Shown piece after piece: positions 12,191 to 24,974 of a DNA stretch of 64,000 nt. Within the stretch, counting starts at the first letter, position 1; each line of letters starts with the position of its first letter. Below the pieces are notes generated by a model that worked only from the letters and a program-made list of their open reading frames with translations, did no database searches and was not told where the DNA came from. Location of the stretch: the NCBI RefSeq assembly GCF_001659605.2, contig NC_035178.2, forward strand, positions 9,308,062 through 9,372,061, read 5' to 3'. Made by a program: the position numbers and the translations under genes. The DNA is from Manihot esculenta. Taxonomy: Eukaryota; Streptophyta; Magnoliopsida; Malpighiales; Euphorbiaceae.

Positions 12191-13060
12191 CGGAATTGAA
12201 TATACGATTATGGAGTACGATATACAGTTTATAATATATTATTAGATTTCATATCTCAATATTATTTTATGTTAAATCTATTAAAAATTATTATTTAGTC
12301 TATATTTTAAAATATTACTTTAATTAGTGGTATTATTTCAAACAATTAACGATTCATAAAAACTAAATAGTTATTATTTTAAAATTATAAATATTAAATA
12401 TTTATGATTTTAAAATTATAGAGATTATATAATTAATTTTGAATTACAGAATAAATACTTATATGTTAAAATTATATAGACTAATTCGATACAATAGTAT
12501 TATAGTTATTTCACGTGTTACTATACTTGTGACCTTTATGCCTTTTAATGCTATTAAACTTGAATAGTAAAAAAAATTATCTTATTGTTAAATATAAAAG
12601 GACAAAATATTTAATTTTATTAACTTATATAGAGTAATAGTACATTTTCCTAAATCCAATTATAAAAACTGTATTCTTACTTGATAAAAAAAATTATGAT
12701 TTGGTTTTTTATATTATAGAAAAATTTATTAATTAATTTTTTAATTTTAAAAAATATATTAAAATATTTTTAAAATTAATAAAAATTTATTAATTAATTT
12801 ACTCGTTAAGTTTAACAATTAAGTGTAATAAAAACTTTACAATGCTTTTAATATAAAAATTAATTAATAAAATTTTATAAAACTAAAAAAATAATTAATA
12901 AAATTTTTCATACAATATAAATTAAATAATAAAATATTTAATAAGTAAATTTTTTAAAATATAAAAAATATTACAACTTAATTTTTAAAATAGAGGAATT
13001 AACAATTAATAAATTTTAATATAATTAGGGACTAAATAGTTAATTTGCACTTTATTTTTC
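12191..13060. repeat. AT-rich intergenic DNA with dispersed repeat
   Basis: Strongly AT-rich with no gene. The part from about 12690 to 13050 ends in TTAGGGACTAAATAGTTAATTTG and shares its text with 57930-58440, 60090-60260 and 60480-60820, marking an old dispersed repeat. The gene's 5' flank starts about 13060. Confidence 0.55.
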
Positions 13061-13343
13061 AATGCAGCAGAAAAGAGGCAAAAGTGGAAAGCAAGGTGGC
13101 CTAAAAGGCAAAACAAATCCAATTTCCAAATCCCAATTCCTCTCTGTCGCTCTGTTTGTGTTTCTGCACATACACATTGGAGTTGGATAATCGCATGCTC
13201 ACATAGCTCGGTATTCGTCCAGTATAATGATCATAAGAATTCAATAGGGAGGGAGAATTTGATTATGGAATGGAAACGGTGGAAGTGGCATCTTTCGACG
13301 TGAGATATTGTCGGTGGTGTCAGGTTCCTGTGAAGTTAGAGCC

Positions 13344-16300
13344 ATGGCGGACTCAGACAAGGGAATGTCTTCTGATAACATAAAGGGGCTGGTGTTGGCT
13401 TTGTCTTCCAGCTTCTTTATTGGAGCAAGTTTTATTGTGAAGAAAAAGGGTTTGAAGAAAGCTGGTTCTTCTGGTCTCAGGGCAGGTAAAAATTTTTCTT
13501 TTCCTTTTATATATATAAATTGTTTTTGCCTTTTGGGTTCGTTTCTGGCTGTGAAATGAATTGCATCACATGGGCGTAAGACTAGGAATTGTGTTCTTTG
13601 CAATTAGCTGAGAGGATTTCTTCCTGGCTTGAACTGGGTAAAATTTGGTGGGTCAACTCTGGGGTTTTTAATCCCTTTGTCTAACTATAATGAAATACTT
13701 GCAACAATTGAAGAATTCTTAAAAATATGATGCAATTACATTGTAATCTGAATATTTTATTTGGTTTCATAATCTTTGTTTCCCAGTTTGCAATGGCCAT
13801 TGGAGAATTGTTATGTTGTGTTGCATTTGGAATGCAGTTCTGGTGAATTTTTTTGGTTGTCCGCTTGATTCTTATATCCACTTCCTTTTGTGCTTTTTCC
13901 TGTGCAATTGCATTTGTTAGTTATTGCTGTTAGAAGTGTTTTGGTGGCATATCATCTCTTGATGTTGCATAATGTTTTTGCTTATGGGAATAAAGTGGTG
14001 TGTTTATACTGTCTCCCAAATTATTGATTTTGTTGCAGGTGCTGGGGGTTATTCTTACCTGTATGAGCCACTTTGGTGGATTGGCATGATTACAAGTAAG
14101 TTTAAGTTTGCATACTTTTCTTGTCCCTTCAATGGAGAATATGGAACAGAAATTGGGAGGAATTGACAGTTTAATATTATGAAGCCTTTATGTGTTTGGT
14201 GATTACATATCATCAAGGAAATGAAAGTTATTCTTGGCACTAAGACTTCAAGCTACAGATTCTTCCTTTTCATTGAAACTGTAATTTCTCATAATTCATT
14301 CTGTTTCCATGTTTTTTTAGTGCCTTAAGATTGCAAAAATTTGGGAAATGCAAAGGACCACTTGGATGAAATTATTTTCTAATTATCAACTTTAACTTTG
14401 TATTCATATGATTGAATGTGTTCTTGCTTCATTTTCCATTGAAAGCTTATCAAAACACTAATTTGTGGTTTGATACATGAAGGATTTCTTATTTAATTGT
14501 TGTAAACAGAGTCCTTTTAAACTAATTACCAAATATAATCTGAAAGAGGTGCAAAATGCTTTTGTATGACTGCACTTCCTTATATTATGCCTTATATTAT
14601 GCATTTCAATATTTTGTTGCTTTCTGGAGCAGGACACGCTCTGATATCAAACCGCTAATTTGTGGTTTGATATTGAAGCATTTCTTTATTCAATTGTTAT
14701 AAACAACGTTCTGTTAAACTAATGACCAGATATAATCTGAAAGATGTGCAACATGCTTTTGTATGACTGCACTTCCTTTTATCTAGCATATTCAATATTT
14801 GGTTGTTTTCTGGAGCAGGACAAGTTGTTATATTTTCTTTTGAAATGATTACCCTTTATTTTCATCTTTATTTATTTTTTAAAAAGTTGAAGCCTATTCA
14901 AGGTTTGAGTGCATACTAACGTGGATATTGTCACTATGGCAGTGGTTGTTGGGGAAATTGCTAACTTTGCAGCTTATGCATTTGCTCCTGCTATTCTGGT
15001 TACTCCTCTTGGTGCACTTAGCATTATTATCAGGTAAGAGAAGATTTACAATTGACTATGACAAATCAGCTATCTGATTATAATGCTATCTTTGTTGTTC
15101 TCTCACAGTGCTGTCCTAGCTCATGTTATTTTACGGGAGAAGTTGCACCTATTTGGGATTCTTGGTTGTGCTCTATGTGTTGTGGGTTCAACGACAATTG
15201 TGTTGCATGCTCCTAAAGAACGAGATATTGAGTCTGTCAAGGAAGTGTGGGAACTTGCAACGGAGCCAGGTAAATATTCCTAAACAAGAAAAAAAGAAAA
15301 ATAAAAGAACTATAATCGCTTCTACCCATGATAGATCCTTGATTTGATCACATCTTTTTAAAGAATTGAAATTCTGCATATTTGGACGTATGCAGCCTTC
15401 CTTGTCTATGCTACTTTTGTCATTGGAGCAGTCTTCGTCATCATTGTTTGTGTTATACCCCAATATGGACAGACTCATGTCATGGTATATATAGCTGTTT
15501 GTTCACTTGTGGGTTCATTATCGGTATGTGTCAGTTTTTGCTCTCTCTTGAAACTGATATATATTTTATTGTTGTTAAATACACTCTCATGCATACATAT
15601 TAACTGTTGTTAAAATTATCTTCCCTTCACTCTAACAGGTCATGAGTGTTAAAGCAATTGGAATTGCTCTGAAGCTTACTTTCTCAGGCATGAATCAATT
15701 ACTATACCCCCAGACATGGGCCTTTACCTTGGTTGTGCTTACCTGTGTGATCACTCAGATGAACTATTTAAACAAGGTACTCCTTTTCTTAGAAGTTCTT
15801 TCAGTCCCTTCAGATTTTGAAGGATAAAACCTATTGCATTAACCTTATACTAATTTATTTGTAAGTAAGCTTAGTAGCGTATCAACTAGGATAATTTTAA
15901 ATGCAGCTGGTTATTTCATAATTTACTAGAAAAACCTTTAATTTTTCAGAACTTTAGCTCTCAAGTATGATGATGAGCTCTCGACCTTCCTGATCACATG
16001 ACATTGCTGAATTTCAGTAATTCTAAGTTTGATGATGCAGTATATCCTTCTTGTTGCTACATTGTAAAGAAGCCACAGAATTCTAGTGCAAATTGAGAAT
16101 ATAAGCTACAACTTTTTCTTTTTCTGGCATTATAGTGTTGGGCATTAGGTTTGGGGCTCAAAAAAGTGCTGTTTTGAAAACAATTTGGTGTTCTTATGAC
16201 TAAATTATGTCAAAAATAATTTTAAATTATTTTTTAATATTCTCTAAATAGTATTTTTAAAAATGTGTTCTCAACCGCAGCTCGAACAGCAATGCTAAAC

Positions 16301-17160
16301 AGACCCTAAGATTGTGTTTCTTAAGCTAAAAATTATGTTGAAAGTTTAAGAGCTGTAGTACTCATCTAGGATTATCTCTTAGATGAGTACTAGTGTCAGT
16401 CAGGGATGGTGCGATCGACAAATCTGGGCTGTTGATTCATTTGGGTCCCATTGTTCAATATGCATGAAACCCACATGAGTCAGTGGTTCAGATGCGTCAG
16501 TTGCAGGTGGTGCCAACATTTCTGGTCTCTAAGTTCTTTCCATAAACCCCATTATATTATGGATTTTGCAGTAAACTCATCCTAGTCTCTTAATTGCAGG
16601 CTCTTGATACGTTCAATACGGCTGTCGTTTCGCCTATATACTATGTGATGTTTACATCCTTAACCATTTTGGCCAGTGTAATCATGTTTAAGGTAATTTT
16701 TTTACCAAGTATATTTGTTTTTCCCCTCTACTTTCTCTCCTGTCTGTGTCCACTTTGAAGTTTCATGTGGCGGCTGTCTTGCCTTTTCTTACCAAGCATC
16801 CCCCTTGCTGCTGTACCCAGAATTCATGACCATACAATTATATACTTTTTCTGATTCAGGATTGGGATCGACAGAATCCAACTCAAATTGTCACTGAGAT
16901 ATGTGGATTTGTGACTATCCTTTCTGGAACTTTTCTTCTTCACAAAACAAAGGACATGGTCGAGGGTGAGAATTATGGGCTTGTTCTGCAATGTTTTATC
17001 ATTTTCTTTTGGTTTCTTAGAGATTATTGATGTAAAAATTAATGAGCTTTTGTTCACAGGTTCTTCACAATCATTGAGACTTCCCAGGCACACACAAGAC
17101 AATGTATTTGAACCTGAAGGGATCCCTCTTCGGCGTCAGGAATCCATGCGACAGGCATAG
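13344..17160 (+). CDS. NIPA-type magnesium transporter
   Basis: This is a multi-pass membrane protein of the plant NIPA family, probable Mg2+ transporters of plasma membrane or endosomes. Nine exons: 13344-13485, 14039-14095, 14943-15033, 15109-15269, 15396-15523, 15639-15776, 16600-16692, 16860-16965, 17060-17160. All junctions are GT-AG, the phases fit and the protein is 338 residues. Family text is clear: [17 protein letters not shown] near the N terminus, [34 protein letters not shown] and [12 protein letters not shown], then the C-terminal tail [10 protein letters not shown] start at MADSDKGM (13344) because homologues begin near this [13 protein letters not shown] block; an in-frame ATG at 13308 is possible. 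Length is normal for the family. Introns 2 and 6 carry a duplication and a MITE-like insert, both away from splice sites. Confidence 0.95.
14449..14822 (+). repeat. Tandem duplication inside NIPA intron 2
   Basis: Copy 1 is 14449-14636 and copy 2 is 14646-14822. Both run from ATCAAA..CTAATTTGTGG through ATATAATCTGAAAGA and GCTTTTGTATGACTGCAC to CTGGAGCAGGACA. Copy 2 is about 11 bases shorter and has scattered substitutions, so the duplication is not recent. It ends about 120 bases before exon 3. Confidence 0.88.
16135..16312. mobile_element. MITE-like insertion in NIPA intron 6
   Basis: A stretch with an AT-rich centre (AAATAATTTTAAATTATTTTTTAA) ends GCTAAACAGACCCTAAG, the reverse of a TTAGGGTCTGTTTAGC end. 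It resembles the element at 44113-44342 in both its central and terminal text. The left end is degraded, so the superfamily and target duplication are unresolved. Confidence 0.45.
16357..16391. other. 12-bp perfect inverted repeat, intron 6
   Basis: AGTACTCATCTA at 16357-16368 pairs with TAGATGAGTACT at 16380-16391 across an 11-base loop. It could be a hairpin or the terminal scar of a small transposon. No miRNA-length stem is present. Confidence 0.6.
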
Positions 17161-19600
17161 CTGTAAATCCATTGATTCTCTGGGCTGGTTTCTTTCAAGA
17201 TGTTGTTTGTATTTTGGGGGAGTGTGGGAACCATGCCATTAACCTGTACATTACCAACACAGTAAGCTGGTTCTTTATGTTCTTTCAGAGGATAATGCGC
17301 AAACGCGGCCTGAGTTATTCTCAGGCGACTTTCAGCTGCTTCCATGTACCGGGTTTTTGTCTTTTTGGAGTTAAAAAAAAAATATTTGGCATTTTAGATA
17401 TAAACTTATTTGTCAAAAAAAAGGAATAGAGGTCGCTTATTCGGCTGTAGGCTGTTCAAACAGCCCAACAGGCTTTAGAAATTCAAAAAATAACTTTTTT
17501 TTTTTACTTTTTAGTTATTATTATATTATAATAATATATTTTTATATTATTTTAAAAATGTATATTATTAATTATTTATAATATAGTAATAAATATTTTT
17601 AATAATATATTTTATTTTTTTAACATATTACACGTGTAGCACTTTAATTTAATTGTTATAAGGTTTAATGATAAACTGTTATCATATTTTTTTATAAAAT
17701 TTTATTTAATTGTTATATTATATATTATAATAATATATTCTATTATATATATTATAAAATATATTTAGTCGTGTTATTAATAAATAAAAAAATTAATAAT
17801 AAAAAAGCATATTCTCTGTTTTTTAAATATAAATAAAGTATATTTAGTTAGTTTTATTATATTTTTTAGATACTTCTAATTTTCATAATATAATATTAAA
17901 TATATTTTATATAACAGTTAAAGATGTTATTATAAAAATGTTTTTAATTTTATATTATATATTATAATAAAAATACATTTTATTATTTATATTATAAAAT
18001 ATATTTAATTATATTATTAATATTTAAATAAAAAATATTATTAATACTATTTAAGTTCAATGCTATGAAATTAATATTATATTATAATTGAACATATACG
18101 GTTGTACGTACAATCAATACAATAAAATATAAATTTAATTATTATAATTTTAAATATTTATATTAATTAATTAATTTATTTATTATTAATATTTTTTATA
18201 ATTCTAAATATTTCTTGTACTGTTTGATTTTTATAATATTTTTATATATTAAAATAACAAAATATATTAAATATAATAACTATAAATTAATATAATTGGT
18301 ACTATGTAATTACGGTGTTATTATATTAATATATTCAAATATTTATTATTATAAAAAATTATATTATAAATAATATATTAATAAATTAAATTGTACATAA
18401 TATAACATATATTATAAAAATAAAAAATATTAAAAAAATTATGTGAACTTATAAAAGAATTATTCGGGTGCTATTTAATAATTCGAGTATGACAACGGTT
18501 AAAAAATATTTTAGGTAAAAAGCACCATTTTGTTTACTGCCTATATAATAAATTTATATTTTATAGCGTAATTTTAAATATATTTTATATTACATGTACT
18601 TTTAATAAAAAAATATATTTAATTTATTATATATTATAATAAAATATAATTTATTATAAAAAATTTTAATTATATTATAATAATAAATTTTAATTTATTA
18701 TTATAAAATTAAAAAATAATTTTTATATACAAAAAAATAACAACTCAGTGATATTATATATGTTTAATTTTAGAATAATATCATTTCATAATTTTAAATA
18801 TTTTGTGCACAATTCCTTTTATTATCAACTTATATATGTTTTCCTAAACGATTTTGAACTAATATAAAAAATATTTATAATATAATTTTTTAATAAAAAA
18901 TTATTATTATTATAAAAAATTATACAGCAGCAAAATTAGACAGTAACAATAATATTTTTAAAAATTTAAATGAATAAATTAAAATATATTATTATAATAT
19001 AATTAAATATTTTTATGATAAATATAACAAAATATAATAAATTATTCTCTTAAATAAATTAAATATAATATAAAATATATTTAATATTGTACTATAAAAT
19101 ATAATAAATTAAATATATTTAATTTATTATATTTACATGTAAATGTTATTAACAATATTTTTTAACTGTTATTGTATTTTTCATTTATTAATACTAGATC
19201 ATTTATAACAAGTTACGATAGGAAATTAACATTAATAAACTGTTATTGTAACATATTTATTAATAAATTGTTATCATATTTTTTAATAATATTTTTACTT
19301 TTTATAATATAAACCGTTATCATAAGAAATTAATATTAATATAATATAGTATTACTATAATATATAATATAACAGTCAAAATATTTTTATTTAACGTTAG
19401 ATATTAATATAATATATTTAATGTTATATTATGCCTCACAGATTTAATTTGATGGTAAATATATTTAAATAAATTTGAGAGGTTTTAGATTCTATTCTCT
19501 CAATTTATTTATCGTTTATTTTATTAAAATAATATATTTTAATTTATTAATTTAAAATTTATATATATATATATATTTAAAAAAATCCTGTAAACAATTT
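17161..19600. repeat. NIPA 3' flank, then AT-rich block
   Basis: 17161-17430 is probably the NIPA 3'UTR and downstream flank. From about 17440 to 19600 the sequence is almost entirely A and T, with runs of TATATTATAATA-type text and many short palindromes but no regular period and no gene. Phrases such as AAACTGTTATCATATTTTTT recur at about 17670 and 19270, hinting at decayed repeats. Confidence 0.6.
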
Positions 19601-20822
19601 AAATCATGCCTTTGTAGATGATAATTATATAATTTAATATAAAATTTGGGGATAGATTTTGATTGAAGTTGCTTGGAATTAACTCATAATCCAAAATTCA
19701 AATGCTGCCCAAAATTAAGGAAAAGATTTTCTGATTATAGTAAAAGTGAAGTCACTAACAACTTGATTAAAGACACAACACCTTCATCCATTCCATGCAG
19801 CTGCTACATCCAAACAAATCTCTAATGCATACTTAATCCTTAAACTACTGAAAAATTGGTAAACCATGGAATCTATCATTTGCATATGTAGAAAGGACAA
19901 ATTTCAAGTGTAAACTTAGAAAACAAATCATATGTTAAAAACAGAGACACAGAGTAGGGAGTAGTAGTGCAATCCCTTTCCAAGCTATACAGAGTCAACA
20001 CCCACAGCAAATGGATGTAACTAAGGCTCCCCAGCTCCCAGAGTTAAAAAAAAAAAAATTTATACGATGATGCCAGACTTCTGATATCCAAATTAAGGTT
20101 GAATTCTAGAGAACGAAACAAATTTAAAATTCAGTAGAACTATTAAGCAAGCTGATTTAGCAGTACGATATCTAATTCGTGATTAAAACAGGCCGGACTG
20201 ACCCAAATTTGAATCCATGAGGAGAATCTAGCATATTTGATGTGACAGAGAGCAGGTCTGACTACTCCACGGCCCTACAGCATGTGTACTGCAGAAAAAT
20301 TAAATGGCCGTCTAACGAGAATAAGTAAATAGATATATCTATACGTAGATCCTATGGATTTACGTAATAAAAATAAATGGTATTACAATAGAATGACGAT
20401 TATGCATCACTAAAAACTAAAGGAGAATGTGTAACCTCTCAAACTAACATTATACACAATCTTATAAATTTTATTTTTTTAAAATCTCGTAACATCATTA
20501 TATAAATATTAATTTTTAATTATTAATTATACATAAAAATAAATATATTTAAAAAATAACATTTTTATGTGTAATTAATAGTCTAATACTTGTATGAGTA
20601 TTTGCCTTTTTTAACTAATAATTTTATCTTCTAATGAAGATTAAAGTTTTTTTTTTCTAAAACCAGTTGACTCTGAGTAATAATCGTAAAAAATTCAAAA
20701 TATTATTTCAAAATGAAAGGCAAATCAACCTATGGGTGCCGGTGGGACTACGTAATGGGTGGGACCCTATCCTAGATTCTTCACCAACAATTAAAAAAAT
20801 AAAACATAAATTAATATATATT
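19601..20822. other. Intergenic stretch, no gene seen
   Basis: 19680-20310 is less AT-rich than its surroundings and could hold regulatory DNA or a noncoding transcript, but I see no ORF, splice pattern, tRNA or known miRNA. 20310-20820 is AT-rich promoter-like DNA before the next gene. Confidence 0.4.
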
Positions 20823-20829
20823 TATATAA
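20823..20829 (+). promoter_or_regulatory. Putative TATA box
   Basis: TATATAA lies about 119 bases upstream of the ATG at 20948, a sensible distance for a TATA box plus a short 5'UTR. It sits in AT-rich DNA, so the call is modest. Confidence 0.4.
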
Positions 20830-20947
20830 ATTTGGTTCTTGCAGCCGTTGAACTAATTTGTCCAAAGACCATCTACACCAAGCCCACAGCTCCAACTTCC
20901 AAAACAAACCTGTTCATACCCATCTCTTATGTTACCCACCACAGCCC

Positions 20948-21556
20948 ATGGCCACTGAAGACTACTTCAGCTTCCCCACCACCACCGACACCACCTCCTC
21001 GGCTATCGACACTCCACCTCTATGGCGGTTGTCTCCGGCAGCCTCTCCTGATTTTTGCCATGGAACCACAAAAACAGAAGAAGAAGAAGAAGAAGAAGAA
21101 GATAGTGACCAAGATGAAGACTACCAAGATTGTCTCCCAACACACCAACCAATCAAGTACTCCACCCAAATAAAGAGCTGTTCATGGGCAGAGCGAGGTG
21201 GAGGCGCAAAGTTGGATGATGAAAATGAAGATAAAGAAGAAAAAATGGACATGTTGTGGGAAGATTTCAATGAAGAATTATCGATAAAGAGAAGTCCAAG
21301 TTCATTAAGATTTGATTCTGATATTCATATGGTTAAAATGGGATGTATTCATCAGATTCAATCTCTGAGATCGTCCACTAAAACTACTAGTACCGCCATG
21401 GTTTCACCTAAAAAGCCACCTGCAGCAGCTGCAAGTTTGGTAGTGTTCATCAAAGTCTTGAAGAAGCTTTTCTTGCTTCACAATTCTCATACCCATCTTT
21501 CTGTTCATCGCAACCACCGCTCTCCCATAAAGAGAGCTGAGAATCAATCATGGTGA
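20948..21556 (+). CDS. Acidic single-exon protein, function unknown
   Basis: I do not recognise the family. The ORF of 202 residues starts MATEDYFSFP. I chose this ATG because an upstream in-frame ATG at 20858 adds a segment that looks like 5'UTR and lies close to the TATA box. The protein has a proline- and threonine-rich start and a poly-glutamate run near residues 44-51 from a GAA microsatellite. A compact block MDMLWEDFNEEL falls in the middle, and a basic hydrophobic C-terminal helix reads VVFIKVLKKLFLLHN. No signal peptide or clear membrane span. Codon structure and the conserved-looking WEDFNEEL block favour a real gene, perhaps nuclear or cytosolic. It has no obvious partner nearby. 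Confidence 0.55.
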   Translation: MATEDYFSFPTTTDTTSSAIDTPPLWRLSPAASPDFCHGTTKTEEEEEEEEDSDQDEDYQDCLPTHQPIKYSTQIKSCSWAERGGGAKLDDENEDKEEKMDMLWEDFNEELSIKRSPSSLRFDSDIHMVKMGCIHQIQSLRSSTKTTSTAMVSPKKPPAAAASLVVFIKVLKKLFLLHNSHTHLSVHRNHRSPIKRAENQSW

Positions 21557-23449
21557 TTCTTCATTCTCTGTTTGATGTATACGTTCTCGGCTACAGCTCC
21601 GCTCTGTTAAAGAGTCGCGAGATGAAGATGAAGAAGAAGCAGCAGCTCCAATCAGGCACCTCCCAATAGCAGCCTGCCACGTCTAGGTATGAACGGTTAA
21701 TTAATCCCTTTTGGATTTGCCTTCGAGATTACAAACTATGTCAACAGTTAGATGTGAAATTAGTATGAATATATAATAAATATGATACTAAAACATTGTA
21801 CACAGAAGCCTATGCAAATTGTAAATTGATTTTTTTAAAATTAAATATTATACTTACCATAATTTTATAAATCACTACAAAAAATTAAATTTTTTATTGA
21901 AAATAAATATATGAAATTCATTACTAAAATATCTAATGAAAAAATTAAAATCCGTCACTATATTGCCAACAAAAATGTAAAATTTTAAATTTTCTTTTAA
22001 ACTGAAGTTTAGACTCTCGTCCACTCATATTATTAGCATCATAATCACTCGTATTATTAGCATCATAACTTGTCGTAAAAAAATAAGTAGCATCATAACT
22101 TGTCGTAAAAAAATAAGTAAAAGAAGAGCGATGAATTTCGATTAAATCAAATATAGCAAAAAATAATAAATAAATAAATAAATTTTTTTATTAAGTTTAA
22201 ACAGAAAAAATAATAATATTTTAAAAAATAAATATTATTTATTTTCTTTGTAAAAAGGGATACCGTTCTCTATAATTGAATAGTTGCAAATCATGAAATG
22301 TTCAAATGTTCGGTCTCTAACGATATTCACATAAAATAACAATTTAAAAATTTTAAAAGTAAGAGATTTTGAGTGTTAATTTTTTATTTTTTTTATAAAA
22401 ATTCTGAAGATTTTCAAAAGGTTTCTGTTAGAAAAAATACAAATTCTCGTAACATGTAATTTTACACTAAAAATTTAGGATTTCCTATAATAATATTTAT
22501 TTATTTAATTTATTAAATAAATAAATTATAACTGTAGTTCAAAACTTTAATAAATAAACTATATAAATTTTAAATAAATTTAATTAAATTTTTATTTAAT
22601 TAATTAGATCAAAATCGTAATTCTTTAAATTATAATTTTATTTCAATAGCAATTTATATGCAATCAAGTTTTACTTTATTTATTTTCTCATTTTATTTTT
22701 TCATATAATTCTCTTTATTTGTGTGATCCGTTAAATTTTAAATATGTTGATAACAAATATAATTAACTAATTAATTAATTTAAGAGTTAAGAACATTGTT
22801 TAACAACATATCAAAACTATTCAAATATTCAAAATATCAAAAATGGTTTGGCTTAATCTTTCAGTGCATGGTTTGTCAGTGTAATTAATAGCTTTTTATC
22901 ATAAATGTCCTGATTTAATATTTAATACATGAAACATGTTGTAATGTTAAATCATATTAGTTCTCATTTATCAGTTATTAACCTTTTGAATGAAATTTCA
23001 ATTATTTGCTAATTTCGTTCCATTTTACACAAGGATTTCATAATCAATATTAGTAGAGAACAAATGGTACATTCCCTAAATTAATCTAGGGTGATAAATC
23101 TTATCCCAATCACATAAACACTTTCATACAGTTCCTAATATTTTCAATTCATCTCCACTTATTACTCATGAACCAAACAACGTGTAAAATGAATAAAAAC
23201 ATAAAAATTTCTATGTAAAATTATTTATTGATTTCAAGTCAAGTGATCACTTATATAACCATCACTTGAATAATCTATAAACACAGTTTATTTTTCATAT
23301 GAATTTTTTAGGTGGGTGAGTTCAACTGCAATTATTCATAAAATAAGTATTTATACATTAGTTATATATATCTCACATATTTCAACTTATAAGTTCAGTT
23401 GTTTCCTTTAAAAGGAAAAAATATAATATCTACTACTCTCAACAGCTCT
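21557..23449. other. AT-rich intergenic DNA
   Basis: 21557-21700 is probable 3'UTR of the upstream ORF. The rest is AT-rich with no gene. A 30-bp unit AGCATCATAACTTGTCGTAA plus AAAAATAAGT is repeated exactly twice at 22059-22118, with a partial copy just before. Confidence 0.5.
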
Positions 23450-24974
23450 AATATTTATCCATGAGTTTAACTTAGCCATGCTTGGTAAGCAGGATTGGAA
23501 CATTATTACCAGGCCTCATTCTTTAGTGGCCCGCTTTCTTAAGGCTCGTTATTTTCCGACAACGTCTTTTTTTGAAGCTTTTTTGGGCCACAATCCTAGC
23601 TTTTTGTGGCATAGTATATGGGCAACTCGAAGTCTGGTTAAAGCTGGTGCTTATTGGAGAATTGGGAATGGCAGGTCCGTTTCTATTTGGTCTCACCCTT
23701 GGTTGAAAGAGGCGCCCGACTCATTTGTTTCTACACCCCCTCCTCCGAATTGTACTCTTTCTGTTGTTGTAGATCTTATGATCGGCCATAGATGGAATGA
23801 GAGTTTAATAGCTCAATTGTTCAATGACAGAGATAGGAGTTGTATTTTGAACATCCCTCTAAGTCTTTCTTCGCACCCAGATGCGTGGTGCTGGAAATTT
23901 GCGTCCAAGGGTCACTATTCTGTCAAGAGTGCTTATAGATTTCTGGTTGCTGGGTTTCGACATAGGGAAGATAGTGAGATATGGAGTCGTTTTTGGAAGA
24001 CGAAGGTGCCTCCTAAAGTGCTTAATTTCTGCTGGCGTGCTTTAGTTAATGTTGTTCTTTGCCTCTCTTTGCTTCAGTCCAGGAGAGTTCCGATTGATTC
24101 AATGTGTCCGTTGTGTCATGAGGCTCCTGAGACTGTCTTGCATATTCTTGTTCAATGTCCTTTTGCCCGCAGTTGCTGGTTGAGTTCGCCTTTGGGTTGG
24201 CCTGCATACTCCGCTACCTCTCTTAGGGAGTGGTTGGTTCTCTTTAACCTTCCTTACTGCTTCTGCGGAGAATGCTTCCTTTATTCTAATGATATGTTGT
24301 GCTTTGTAGCATAACAGAAATAATGTTGTTTGGAAAGTTCAGGGTCGAACTGCGAGTGGTGTATTCTTCATGGCACTGAATTTTTTGTAGCAATGGAGGG
24401 GGGCCTGCTCTGATTCTAACAGCTGCACCAATGTTGTGTTGGCTTTGACTGTTTGGTCTCCTCCACCGCAGGGTTGGATTAAGACTAATATTGATGCATC
24501 TTTAAACTCGCAACGAAGTTCACTAGGTTTCGGCTGTGTAGTCCGAGATGCTAATGGTAGATTTATGGCGGCTAAAGCAGGCTGTTTTTGTAGTCAGATG
24601 GAGGTTAAGTGTGCTGAGACAATGGCTTTTCAAGAGGTGTTGAGCTGGATTAAAGAGTGCGGATGGGATCGAGTTCTTTTCGAATCGGATGCTCAGGTTC
24701 TTGTTGTGTCCATTAACAATGCTTCGTTAAATAATTTATCACATTTTGGTCTTTTGGTTCAAGATTGTAAATTGCTTCTATCCAGTTATGAAAAAGCAAT
24801 ATGTGGTTTTATTTACAGATCTGCGAATGATGTCGCTCATGTTCTAGCAACATTGGCTCATTCTGAGTCAGGTCAAGCAGTTTGGGTTTATGTCCCTCCT
24901 CTTCATATAGTTTCTTTAGTCGCTTTGAGTTAATGATATTTCTCTCCTTTTCAAAAAAAAAAAATATTTATCCA
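23450..24974 (+). mobile_element. 5'-truncated LINE with 12-bp TSD
   Basis: The insertion is bounded by AATATTTATCCA at 23450-23461 and again at 24963-24974, and ends in a poly-A run from 24953 that overlaps the right copy. This is the signature of target-primed LINE insertion. Only the 3' portion of ORF2 is present, so it was truncated on arrival and cannot move by itself. Confidence 0.93.
23478..24933 (+). pseudogene. LINE ORF2 C-terminal part, broken
   Basis: 23478-24314 encodes the region after reverse transcriptase, including a zf-RVT-like cysteine/histidine block (CPLCHEAPETVLHILVQCPF). 24436-24933 encodes an RNase H domain (INIDASL-like start at NIDASLN, then AETMAFQEVL, ESDAQVLV and SANDVAHVLA). 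The two are separated by stops and a frame change at about 24312-24435. The RT domain and ORF1 are absent. In a retrotransposon this protein copies element RNA into DNA; here it is a fragment, not a host gene. Confidence 0.9.

Noticed and set aside
13308..13343. Upstream ATG for the NIPA gene
   Set aside because: In frame, but it adds 12 residues (MSVVSGSCEVRA) unlike the family start; the ATG at 13344 fits homologues better. Not excluded.
17440..19600. AT-rich block as a satellite or replication origin
   Set aside because: No constant period or unit could be found by eye; random AT-rich decay explains it.
20667..21173. 168-codon plus-strand ORF overlapping the acidic protein
   Set aside because: It is in another frame, has a lysine run opposite the GAA repeat, and lacks the composition and domain-like blocks of the 20948-21556 frame.
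23478..24933. Two plus-strand ORFs that could be host genes
   Set aside because: They sit between a 12-bp target duplication and a poly-A tail and encode LINE zf-RVT and RNase H segments, so they are a retrotransposon fragment.
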